In this document: one piece after another, positions 16,994 through 25,094 of the stretch
Position numbering within the stretch: the first letter of the stretch is position 1
How the letters are laid out: each line of letters opens with the position of its first letter
NCBI RefSeq assembly: GCF_030681155.1
Contig: NZ_JAUXXE010000030.1
Span: 62,001 to 126,000 of the forward strand
Source of the DNA: Phenylobacterium sp.
Lineage (GTDB): Bacteria; Pseudomonadota; Alphaproteobacteria; Caulobacterales; Caulobacteraceae
Direction: 5' to 3'
Length of the DNA: 64,000 nucleotides
Position numbers and translations under genes: made by a program
Notes under the pieces: generated by a model
Seen by the model: the letters and a program-made list of their open reading frames with translations, nothing else
Databases searched by the model: none
Told to the model about the DNA's origin: nothing

Positions 16994-17800
16994 CTAGCCG
17001 TTTGCGAGGCGTTCGATCGTGGTGTCCAGCCCCAGGGCGGCTGCGACCCGCTTGGAGTAGCTGGCGCCGACGTCGATCACCGCTCCATCTTCGGCATGCA
17101 GGCGCATCAGGTTGCGGCCATTGCGTTCGACGCGTCGCACCGTCTCCAACCTCACGAACGCTGATCGATGGACGCGAAGCAGCTTGGCGGGGTTAAGCCT
17201 GCGTTCGAGATCTCCCATCGTCACCCGCAGGATGTGGGTCTTCATCGATGTGTGGAGGAGGACGTAGTCGCGCGCGGCTTCGATCCGCCGGATTTGCTCG
17301 ACGTCGACACGGGCAAAGCCATCGCGTTGCTTGATCCAGATTTCTGACTCATAGGCCGGCGACGGTTCAGCCTGAGGGGGACGTGCGGCGCGCAGGACGG
17401 CTTCGAGCTCGGAGACCCGGCCGAAGGTTGCGCTGAGTTCCAGTCGCCGCGCCGCGCGGCGGATAGCTTCTTGTACGCGATCAAAGCGTACCGGCTTGAG
17501 GAGGTAGTCGGCCGCCTCAAGATCGAAGGCTTCTGGGGCGAATTCTGCAAATGCGGTGACGAAAACAACTTCCGGCCGGGGACGTCGCGACACCGCGCGG
17601 GCGACCGCTACGCCGCTGCGGCCCGGCATCTGGATATCCAGCAGAACCAAGTCCGGCTCTAGGAGGGCGATCAGTTCCAGCGCCTGGTCACCATCCGATG
17701 CTTCGCCGACGATCTCCACACCTGTCGTCTGGCCGAGGCAGAGGCGTAGGCGCTCAAGCGCCAGCGGCTCGTCATCGACGATCATCACACGCATGTTCAT
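16994..17800 (-). CDS. LytTR-family response regulator
   Basis: A 268-residue regulator. The receiver domain (1-120) has the acidic pair DDE near residues 9-11 and the phospho-acceptor Asp55 in LVLLDIQMPG. A linker leads to a LytTR DNA-binding domain (~165-265: WIKQRDGFARVDVEQIRRIE, LRVHRSAFVRLETVRRVERN). It is translationally coupled to the upstream sensor kinase (4-nt ATGA overlap), so the two form a LytS/LytR-type system. Targets are unknown; the neighbouring M1 peptidase gene is one candidate. Confidence 0.92.
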   Translation of the reverse strand: MNMRVMIVDDEPLALERLRLCLGQTTGVEIVGEASDGDQALELIALLEPDLVLLDIQMPGRSGVAVARAVSRRPRPEVVFVTAFAEFAPEAFDLEAADYLLKPVRFDRVQEAIRRAARRLELSATFGRVSELEAVLRAARPPQAEPSPAYESEIWIKQRDGFARVDVEQIRRIEAARDYVLLHTSMKTHILRVTMGDLERRLNPAKLLRVHRSAFVRLETVRRVERNGRNLMRLHAEDGAVIDVGASYSKRVAAALGLDTTIERLANG

Positions 17801-18900
17801 GCTGCGACCTGTTTTGTCTTGAGTTCGAGTTGCAGGGGCACTTCGATCACCGCCTGGAACAAAGCCCCTTCTGTCCTGGTGGACACTCTGGCGCGGTCTC
17901 CGAACAGCGCCTGTACTCTGGCCGCCACGTTCGCGAGCCCGACGCCGGTCCCGTTGGCCGCAGGTTCCTGAGACGTAGATGCGCCACCGTCGTCGGTCAC
18001 GGTCAGGATCAACGCCGCGTCGTGGGCTATGGCCCGGACGGCGATCGTCACTGGGTGCTTCGCGCGGGCTACTCCGTGCTTCACGGCGTTTTCCGCCAGG
18101 GGCTGGAGGAGGAAGTGCGGGACCAGAGCCCGGCGAAGATGATCTGGGAAGTCGATATCGACAATTAGACGCTCGCCGAACCTGGCGGCTTCGATGTCTA
18201 GATAGGAGCCCACGACATCGAGTTCCTCTTCGAGCCGAACCAGATCGTTTACGCCGCGGGTCAGGGATGCTCGGAAGAACTCGGCCAAACGGACGACGAC
18301 CGTCTCGGCTTCCACGTTTCGGCCTGAGCCGATCAGAGACGTCACCGCGTTCAAGGTATTGAACAGGAAGTGCGGATTAATCTGAAATCGCAGTGCGGCG
18401 AGTTGGGCTTCCTGAGCGGCGGCCGTCGCGGCGGCGAGGCGACGCTCCTGGTCGCGCATGGCCAGCGATGTGTAAACCAGGCCAAGGACGGTCGCGTACA
18501 GACCAAAGATCCACACGTAGATGAGGATGTTGAATACAAACGCATCAATGAGCGGAGGCAGCGGCGCGGCCACGCCAAACGCGTCGGCGCTGATCACGAA
18601 AATCAACGGGTCGAGCACGGAGTGCAGTATCGCCGCGACCATCGTGACGGCCCCAATCACCGCGATCCTGGCGGAAAGCGGCAGCGCGCGCGTCAGCAGC
18701 GTGGCGCCGTAGATCATCAGAGAGAGCGCCGCGCCAATGCCGACGATGATGAGGTAGCCGGCGGTCTCCCACAGGGTTAGGCCGCCGTTCTTGAGTGCAG
18801 GCGCCTGGAACACCACGAAGGTGAAGGTCCAGAACGCGAGGGTCAGGTAGATGGCTTCTCGAACGCCAAAGCGGCGCGTCGGCCAGATCGATCCAGTCAT
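17797..18900 (-). CDS. LytS-like sensor histidine kinase
   Basis: A 367-residue membrane kinase. Four hydrophobic segments fill residues ~15-145, with no large periplasmic sensor domain. A coiled-coil linker then precedes the His_kinase block RFQINPHFLFNTLNAVTSLI (His177 is the likely phospho-acceptor). The ATP-binding part follows (LLQPLAENAVKHGVAR, GTGVGLANVAARVQALFG). It pairs with the LytTR regulator that overlaps its end. With so little outside the membrane, it may sense membrane state or a lipophilic signal. Confidence 0.92.
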   Translation of the reverse strand: MTGSIWPTRRFGVREAIYLTLAFWTFTFVVFQAPALKNGGLTLWETAGYLIIVGIGAALSLMIYGATLLTRALPLSARIAVIGAVTMVAAILHSVLDPLIFVISADAFGVAAPLPPLIDAFVFNILIYVWIFGLYATVLGLVYTSLAMRDQERRLAAATAAAQEAQLAALRFQINPHFLFNTLNAVTSLIGSGRNVEAETVVVRLAEFFRASLTRGVNDLVRLEEELDVVGSYLDIEAARFGERLIVDIDFPDHLRRALVPHFLLQPLAENAVKHGVARAKHPVTIAVRAIAHDAALILTVTDDGGASTSQEPAANGTGVGLANVAARVQALFGDRARVSTRTEGALFQAVIEVPLQLELKTKQVAA

Positions 18901-19011
18901 TGGCGTCGCCAGGTTCTATTCAGCGATCACTCTAGCCCAGGTGCGTGTGTGTTGTGGCTCGTTTCGTCGCAGGACTCTGGTCGTTTGTCTCAATTCCGCA
19001 GAGCGATTGGC

Positions 19012-19065
19012 GCATGGAACATGCCGGCCCAGGCTTAATTGCCCTCTACAAAGACAAGAATTCTC
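19012..19065 (+). promoter_or_regulatory. Shared bipartite element, site 1 (M1 peptidase)
   Basis: GCATGG (19012-19017), 29 nt, then TACAAAGACAAGAATTCTC (19047-19065). It matches the spacing and the invariant positions of the element found upstream of six other genes in this window. It ends 96 nt before the M1 aminopeptidase start. Confidence 0.55.
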
Positions 19066-19161
19066 CTCAGCCGACGCTAGGATGCGGCATGATTTGAGAA
19101 GCGCCATCTTCGAACGGCGGCTAGCTCAGGTCGGTCCATTCCACGTTGGGGCGCCGCCTAC

Positions 19162-21033
19162 ATGCATGTTGCTTTTCGAGCCTTCCTTCTCGCGTCTGCG
19201 CTGAGCGTGGCGTCCGCGGCCTCAGCTGCGCCCTTGGCGATCGCGCCAATCTTGACGACCCCGGAAGCCAAGGACGTGCGCTCCTTCGCTCGGCCGCAGG
19301 TGGCCCGGGTCACCCATGTCGATCTGGATCTGACGGCTGACTTCGACGCAAAAATCATGCGTGGCTCTGCGGCGATGGACGTCCTCGCCGCCCCCGGGGC
19401 GAGCGAGATTGTGCTTGATACGTTGGGCCTGGACATCACCAAGGTCACCGATGGCGCGGGGCGTGAACTGCCTTGGGTGCTCGGCAATGAAGACAAGGAA
19501 CTCGGCGCGCCCCTTACGGTGCAGTTGAAGGGCGCCAAGCGGATTGTCGTTGAGTACGCTTCGAAGCCCGGAGCGCGCTCCTTGCAGTGGCTGCCGCCGT
19601 CACTCACTGCCGGAAAGCAGAAGCCCTATCTGTTCAGCCAGGGCCAGGCGATCAACAACCGCAGCTGGATTCCGACGCAGGATAGCCCTGGCATCCGTCA
19701 AACCTGGACGGCCCGAATTGTTGTGCCGGACGGACTTACGGCGGTGATGAGCGGGGAAAAGCTGACACCAAAGGGCGAGCCGACGACGGATGGGAAGCGC
19801 GCCTTCCGCTTCCGCATGGATCACCCTGTGCCGCCCTACCTGATCGCTATCGGTGTCGGGGATCTTGCGTTCAGAGAGCTTGGCCCGCGGACAGGCGTGT
19901 ACACCGAGCCCTCCATGATGGATCGGGCCGCGAGCGAACTGGTCGACACAGAGAAGATGGTAAAGGCCGCGGAGGGCCTCTACGGCCCTTATCGGTGGGG
20001 ACGGTATGACCTGCTGGTCCTGCCTCCGTCCTTCCCACTGGGTGGAATGGAAAACCCGACGCTGACCTTCCTGACGCCCACCTTCATAACCGGCGACGGG
20101 GCCAATGTGAGCTTGGTGGCTCACGAGCTGGCGCATAGCTGGTCCGGCAATCTGGTCACCAACGCCACCTGGCCGGACGGCTGGTTGAACGAGGGGTTCA
20201 CCACCTATTTCGAGAACCGGATCATGGAGGCGCTGTATGGCGCCCCACGGGCGCGGATCGAGGCTGACCTGAGCTGGGACGGCATGCAGGCCGACATCAA
20301 GGAAGAGGGCGGGCCGCAGGCGGATGCGACCAAACTCTACGGCCAGCCGGGCGGCCAGCTTGAGTACTTCAAGGGCGCGACCTTCCTTCGCACGATCGAG
20401 ACCATCGTGGGACGCGAGCGTTGGGACGCCTATCTGCGCTCGTACTTCGACCGGCACGCCTTCCAGCCGCAGACGACAGCCGGTTTTCTGGCCGATATTC
20501 GCGCGAACCTGATCAAGGGGGACAAGGGCCTCGAAGCGAAACTGGAGCTCGACAAGTGGGCCTATGCCGCGGGCCTGCCCAGCAACGCCGTCCACATAAA
20601 GTCTGAAGCCCTCGCTCGGGTGGATGAGCAAACGGCCGCCTTCGTGAAAGGTGGACCAGCGTCAGCAATCAAGGCGTCGGCTTGGACGACGCAGGAATGG
20701 CTGCGTTTCCTGAACAACCTGCCGCGCCAGTTGTCGACGGCGCAGCTCGACGATCTGGATCGAACCTTCAAGCTTTCGGATTCGACCAATAGCTATGTCC
20801 GGTCGGCCTGGCTGGAACTAGCGATCGCCAACCGCTACGAGCCGGCGCTGCCGTCGCTGGAAGCTTTCCTGAAAAGCGTTGGCCGTGGCCTGTTCATTCG
20901 TCCGCTCTACGCTGGCTTGATGCGTCAGGGCGACTGGGGGCAACCCATCGCCCGCAAGATGCTTGCCGAGGCGAAGTCGAGCTATCACCCGACGATCGTC
21001 GCCGGCCTTGAGCGGATCGTGAACGGGTCCTGA
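19162..21033 (+). CDS. Exported M1-family metallo-aminopeptidase
   Basis: A 623-residue zinc aminopeptidase with a signal peptide (MHVAFRAFLLASALSVASAA, cleavage near SAA). The exopeptidase motif GGMEN is at 294-298 and the zinc site is HELAH at 321-325 with Glu344 (WLNEGF). The domain order and C-terminal helical region resemble the leukotriene-A4-hydrolase branch. Located in the periplasm, it would remove N-terminal residues from imported peptides. A copy of the shared bipartite element lies upstream, linking it to the neighbouring peptidase and transport genes. Confidence 0.93.
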   Translation: MHVAFRAFLLASALSVASAASAAPLAIAPILTTPEAKDVRSFARPQVARVTHVDLDLTADFDAKIMRGSAAMDVLAAPGASEIVLDTLGLDITKVTDGAGRELPWVLGNEDKELGAPLTVQLKGAKRIVVEYASKPGARSLQWLPPSLTAGKQKPYLFSQGQAINNRSWIPTQDSPGIRQTWTARIVVPDGLTAVMSGEKLTPKGEPTTDGKRAFRFRMDHPVPPYLIAIGVGDLAFRELGPRTGVYTEPSMMDRAASELVDTEKMVKAAEGLYGPYRWGRYDLLVLPPSFPLGGMENPTLTFLTPTFITGDGANVSLVAHELAHSWSGNLVTNATWPDGWLNEGFTTYFENRIMEALYGAPRARIEADLSWDGMQADIKEEGGPQADATKLYGQPGGQLEYFKGATFLRTIETIVGRERWDAYLRSYFDRHAFQPQTTAGFLADIRANLIKGDKGLEAKLELDKWAYAAGLPSNAVHIKSEALARVDEQTAAFVKGGPASAIKASAWTTQEWLRFLNNLPRQLSTAQLDDLDRTFKLSDSTNSYVRSAWLELAIANRYEPALPSLEAFLKSVGRGLFIRPLYAGLMRQGDWGQPIARKMLAEAKSSYHPTIVAGLERIVNGS

Positions 21034-21125
21034 GACCCGGCGCGGCCCCGTGAAGGGGCCTGAGTTTGCTAGGTAGTGGGCGACGCGGGACATGCGCGTC
21101 GCCTACCGAGCCGCTGGACGATCTT

Positions 21126-22856
21126 TCAGATTGCGCAGGCGGCGTCAGGTACGTTCGCCACGCGCGCCCAGCGATAGCCTTCGACTGTCTTCCCCCGCGG
21201 GAGGTAGGTGATCGCGAGCGGTTTGCCGTCCCGCTTCAGGTCGATCGTCAGCTCGGCTTTTGCATCGCCCTGGATCGCATCGAGAACGACCGCCGTCGTG
21301 ATTTCATCGCCATCGCGGACACCGGCTTTTTCGGCCGCCGAACCGGCGACCAGCCCCTGTACCCGACGGGGGTTGGACGTCAGGGAGGCGCTATCGAAGC
21401 CCAACTCGAAGTTTCGATAGGAGGCCGTTTCGCGCTTGAAGCAGGGTCCAAAGGCGTTGCTTGGGGGAACCATGAGTCTGCCCGCCATCATGTCGTCGAA
21501 CTCGACCTTAGCCTTCGGGCCAAGCTCGGCCGTGACCAATTCCAACCAGGCGTCCGTGTCATAGCTCAATCCGCGTTTCTGCCGGTCCAGCATGGCGAAG
21601 GTCAGATCGTCGAGTTTGCGTTGGCCGCCTGACTTCGCGCGGATTTCGGCATCGACCGTGGACAGATAGAATGAACCCCGATCATACGGCAGCTTGCGGA
21701 CGCGGGTGTCGCTCCAGAATTTCGCCGCGATCTCCGAGGCCGGAGCGGTGTTCATGGCGTTGCCGTAGTAGCTCTGAGCCCGCTGGTTTACATCCGCGAG
21801 GAATTCATCGGTGGTGATGAGACCCGCGCGCCAAGTGAGCACAGGATCGTAGTACTCGGCCATTCCCTCGCCGTACCAAGATACGATGCCGTTCGGGCCT
21901 GAAAGGCTGCCGGTCCAATTGTGGACGATTTCATGGGCGAGGTGGCCGCGCATGCTGTCGGCGGTCGGCGCCGGGGTGTCGCTAAAGCCCGACATGAAGG
22001 AATTGACTAGGCCGGCGCCGCCGGCGCCGGGGTAGGGGTTCTTTCGGAAGAATACACGGTAGGGCTTGTCCGGTTCGCCAAAGAACCCGGCGATGGCGGT
22101 GTGCGCCTTCTGGGTCCAGACGGCCACGGCTTGAGCGTCGAACGGCGGCTCACCGAGCCAGTAGATGCCGAAAGGTCCGCCGCCAGGCGACGGATAGCTG
22201 CTGATCGGGCCGGCCATGTAGTAGCTGTGCGCCAGCAGATCGACAGGACCGACGGTGCGCACCTCTCCTTCGCCGAGACTCCACGCGCCATGCGAGCCGG
22301 AGGGCATCGCCGCGAGGTCCCACTTCAGGTGGATGCTATAGGGCGTCGACTTATCTGGAAGGGCCAGGAAGCTCACGCCTGCGCCATTGAGGCCGCCCGC
22401 CTCCGGACGAAGATCGAAGGGCGGTCCGGAGCCAAGCTTTGGACGGTAGGCGCGGGCCGGCGCGCGATAGCTGACGGTCACATCGCCGACTGTTGGCCGG
22501 CTGACTTCCCAGCGTCGGAAGTACATGAAGTTCGACGGATCGACCGGATCGTCTTTCTGAACGAGGGCGACTGGACCTGCTTGGTCCGTGACCTTGATGT
22601 CGTTCGCGCCGTAGCGGGCGGTCTCCACCGATGCGAACACCATTGGCAACTTCAGAAACGCCTCGCCCGGCCTTGCGGCGGGCGCCTGAACTTTCAACTG
22701 CACGTCGATATAGTCGACGGCTTGGTCGGTCGTGTGAGGCTTGAGAGTGACATCCAGCGAAGGCGGTGCTGCGTCTTGCGCCGCTGCGGCGCTTCCGAGG
22801 CTGAGCGCGCCGATCATGGCGGAAACAGCAGTGGTGATCATGCGAGCAGCGCTCAT
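21126..22856 (-). CDS. Exported M61-family peptidase with PDZ domain (copy 1)
   Basis: A 576-residue glycyl-aminopeptidase-like protein. A signal peptide ends SAAAAQ. A beta-rich N-terminal region is followed by the catalytic domain with HEIVH at 308-312 and Glu330 (WYGEGMAEYY), and a C-terminal PDZ-like part (LVAGSAAEKAGVRDGDEITT). It is paralogous to the protein at 31936-33663 along its whole length. The M61 family cleaves N-terminal Gly or Ala from peptides. The shared bipartite element variant lies 55 nt upstream of the start. Confidence 0.9.
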   Translation of the reverse strand: MSAARMITTAVSAMIGALSLGSAAAAQDAAPPSLDVTLKPHTTDQAVDYIDVQLKVQAPAARPGEAFLKLPMVFASVETARYGANDIKVTDQAGPVALVQKDDPVDPSNFMYFRRWEVSRPTVGDVTVSYRAPARAYRPKLGSGPPFDLRPEAGGLNGAGVSFLALPDKSTPYSIHLKWDLAAMPSGSHGAWSLGEGEVRTVGPVDLLAHSYYMAGPISSYPSPGGGPFGIYWLGEPPFDAQAVAVWTQKAHTAIAGFFGEPDKPYRVFFRKNPYPGAGGAGLVNSFMSGFSDTPAPTADSMRGHLAHEIVHNWTGSLSGPNGIVSWYGEGMAEYYDPVLTWRAGLITTDEFLADVNQRAQSYYGNAMNTAPASEIAAKFWSDTRVRKLPYDRGSFYLSTVDAEIRAKSGGQRKLDDLTFAMLDRQKRGLSYDTDAWLELVTAELGPKAKVEFDDMMAGRLMVPPSNAFGPCFKRETASYRNFELGFDSASLTSNPRRVQGLVAGSAAEKAGVRDGDEITTAVVLDAIQGDAKAELTIDLKRDGKPLAITYLPRGKTVEGYRWARVANVPDAACAI

Positions 22857-22911
22857 CGTGGCTCCCCTCTTTTCAATGGCGGCTAGTAGGGAAGCTTAGG
22901 CGTGATGGGCA

Positions 22912-22965
22912 GGATTATCTTGTCGTTCTTGCCCGGATTATGCGCAGCGGGCGGCTAGTCTATCG
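22912..22965 (-). promoter_or_regulatory. Shared bipartite element, variant site 2 (M61 copy 1)
   Basis: On the minus strand the 19-mer AAGAACGACAAGATAATCC occupies 22930-22912, 55 nt before the M61 start. At the standard 29-nt distance the hexamer is CGATAG (22965-22960). A perfect GCATAA is present at a 7-nt distance instead (22943-22938), two helical turns closer. The 19-mer is nearly identical to that of the S10 gene at 35144. Confidence 0.6.
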
Positions 22966-23017
22966 GCTCAAGAGCCGGCGGCTGCATGAGCCATGTTTCG
23001 GCTGGCCGGTCTCCGGA

Positions 23018-23500
23018 CTAGCGGAATTTCCGCGCCCGGAGCGGGATAGCGGTGGTGTATTTCGACTCCGATAGCGTCACGATGGAGCGGACGTCGATGA
23101 CGCCCGGTAGCTTCAGGATCGTTGAAAAGATGAAGTCTTGGTACCAGTTCACGTCCGGCGCCAAAACCTTCAGCATCGCGTCCATTTCCCCGAACACGGT
23201 GTAGCACTCGAGAATCTCGGGAATGTCATCGATGGCCTGGTGGAACTTGGCGCGGTCTTCGTCGCTGAGGGTCGTCATCTTCACCTGGGCGAAGATTTGC
23301 ATCTTGAAGCCAAGCTTCTGGCGATCGACGATCACCACTTGAGCCTTGATGTATCCCTCTTCTCGAAGGCGCTGAATTCGGCGCCAGCACGGGGACTGGG
23401 ACAGCCCGACCCGCTCGGCCAGTTCGGCGGTCGAGAGCGAAGCGTCCCGCTGCATCAACTCAAGAATCTTGGTGTCGATCGCGTCCAGCTCCGCCGGCAT
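23018..23500 (-). CDS. Lrp/AsnC-family regulator (1)
   Basis: A 160-residue feast/famine regulator. The HTH is LSTAELAERVGLSQSPCWRRI, then QRLREEGYI, and the RAM ligand domain follows (FAQVKMTTLSDEDRAKFHQA, CYTVFGEMDAMLKVLAPD). It is divergent from an aminotransferase gene, with a copy of the shared bipartite element between them. This makes it one of two candidate regulators of that element. An amino acid effector is typical of the family; which one is unknown. Confidence 0.92.
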   Translation of the reverse strand: MPAELDAIDTKILELMQRDASLSTAELAERVGLSQSPCWRRIQRLREEGYIKAQVVIVDRQKLGFKMQIFAQVKMTTLSDEDRAKFHQAIDDIPEILECYTVFGEMDAMLKVLAPDVNWYQDFIFSTILKLPGVIDVRSIVTLSESKYTTAIPLRARKFR

Positions 23501-23527
23501 ATCTTATGTTCCTCTTCTGCGCGTCAC

Positions 23528-23581
23528 GCATAACGGATGCAGCTCCTGGGGCTGTCAAGGGTGACAAAGGCAAGAAAAACC
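23528..23581 (+). promoter_or_regulatory. Shared bipartite element, site 3 (aminotransferase / Lrp)
   Basis: GCATAA (23528-23533), 29 nt, then GACAAAGGCAAGAAAAACC (23563-23581). It lies between the divergent lrp and aminotransferase genes, 28 nt from the lrp start and 87 nt before the preferred aminotransferase start, so it could serve both. Confidence 0.6.
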
Positions 23582-23668
23582 AAGGTGCGCGGATAGGATC
23601 AGTTTGTTGTCAGAACTGCTCCTTTGCAGCTCTTCGAACATCCGAATGACGCCACTGGGGGCGACGCT

Positions 23669-24835
23669 GTGAACCTGCCGAGTACGCCGCACGCGGGTCC
23701 GCGTGGCGGGGCGCCTGACGCCTCCGGCGAGAGCTATTCAAACTGGGTCCGGGATGTCTTGCGCGCGGTCGCCGACGAGCCGGACGCCGCTGTGCTGTTT
23801 GACTCCACGATCCGCGAACCAACGGAATTGCTTGCTGGAGTCGCTCGTCGCGCCTTCGAGGGCGGCGTCACGGACCGGTTTGAAAGCGTCTTCGCCGGCG
23901 GCAACAGGTTTGTCGTCGAGGCGGTCGCCGCTCGGTACGGCGTCCCGCGCGAAAGCGTCATCTGTACGACAGGCGCAACCAGCGCGATGGCGATGGCGAT
24001 CCGCGCCTACGTCGCGCCGGGCGACCACGTGATTGTCGAGACCCCGTGCTTCGACCTTTTACCTGGCTTGGCCGAGGAGGCTGGGGCGATGGTCAGCTAC
24101 CTGCCTCGGCGGGCGCCCGATTTCGACGTGGATCTGGCCGAGTTGGCGCAGCTCATGCGACCGGACACCAAGCTGGTCCTTCTCACCCACTTGCATAATC
24201 CTTCCGGCGCCATGCTGGGCGACGGCGTTGTCGCGGCGCTCGGAGAGCTTGCAACCAAGACCGGCGTCCCGATCCTGATCGATGAGGTTTACGGCGATTT
24301 CGCCGGGCCTCGCCGTGCGGCGGCCGCGCTATCGCCCGACATCATCAGCGTGGGCAGTCTGGCCAAGGCCCAGGGCTTGTTCGCTTTGAAGTGCGGCTGG
24401 GCGATCGCCTCGCCGGCCCGCGTACAGCAGATGTTGGCCGCCAATAGTCACGGCGATCTCGATCTTTCAAAGTTGTCCCATGCCGTGGCCGCGCTCGTGC
24501 TGGAAGACATTGCGCCCTTCGACAATCATTGGCGGGCGACGTTGGAAGCGACGCGGCCCGTTGTTGAGCGTCACGTCGGGGCGATGGTCGATGCCGGCTT
24601 GCTCGTTGGCGACGTTCCCGTGGCGGGCTGCATGTGCTTCCCGCGGGTGGTCGGTGTGGCCGATACGCGGGCGCTGGCCGATTGGTTCTGGCGCGAGCAT
24701 CGGATAGTTGTCGCGCCGGGCGAGTTCTTCGGCTTGGCCGGACATATTCGCATCGGCTTCGGCGGTGAGGCCGAGCAGCTAGATCGCGGACTTGAGCGCC
24801 TTCACCGAGCGCTAAGTCTATACCGCGCATCTTGA
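23669..24835 (+). CDS. PLP-dependent class I/II aminotransferase
   Basis: A 388-residue fold-type I aminotransferase. Visible features are TGATSAMAMAIRAYVAPGDH (cofactor phosphate region), LHNPSGAML (the Asn contacting PLP), DEVYGDF, and the internal-aldimine Lys in VGSLAKAQGL. The substrate cannot be told. In context it would deaminate amino acids released from peptides. GTG 23669 with GGGG 7 nt upstream is preferred; a TTG at 23624 would add 15 residues. It is divergent from lrp and carries the bipartite element. Confidence 0.85.
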   Translation: MNLPSTPHAGPRGGAPDASGESYSNWVRDVLRAVADEPDAAVLFDSTIREPTELLAGVARRAFEGGVTDRFESVFAGGNRFVVEAVAARYGVPRESVICTTGATSAMAMAIRAYVAPGDHVIVETPCFDLLPGLAEEAGAMVSYLPRRAPDFDVDLAELAQLMRPDTKLVLLTHLHNPSGAMLGDGVVAALGELATKTGVPILIDEVYGDFAGPRRAAAALSPDIISVGSLAKAQGLFALKCGWAIASPARVQQMLAANSHGDLDLSKLSHAVAALVLEDIAPFDNHWRATLEATRPVVERHVGAMVDAGLLVGDVPVAGCMCFPRVVGVADTRALADWFWREHRIVVAPGEFFGLAGHIRIGFGGEAEQLDRGLERLHRALSLYRAS

Positions 24836-24914
24836 TGTGCGGCGGGCCGGCAAATCACTGCGTTCGCCCGCTCAAATCCGCTCACATGAACCATGCGGTC
24901 CATTGTCAGCCCCC

Positions 24915-24968
24915 GCATAAACAATTTGCGACGCTTGGCCTTCGGTTCGAAGAACGAAAAGAAAAACC
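24915..24968 (+). promoter_or_regulatory. Shared bipartite element, site 4 (TonB receptor)
   Basis: GCATAA (24915-24920), 29 nt, then AAGAACGAAAAGAAAAACC (24950-24968). It lies in the 259-nt region before the TonB receptor operon and ends 126 nt before the start codon. I see no other clear structure in that region. Confidence 0.65.
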
Positions 24969-25094
24969 GCAGGCTCACACCTAGGCTGTTTCGAGTGCGG
25001 CGACCTGAACTTGGGCTCGCGGAATACTGATCCCGCCGTTTGCAGAGGGTCATCCGCCAGCCTGAGCCGGGGCGTCCTGGCCTAGGGGGACAAG

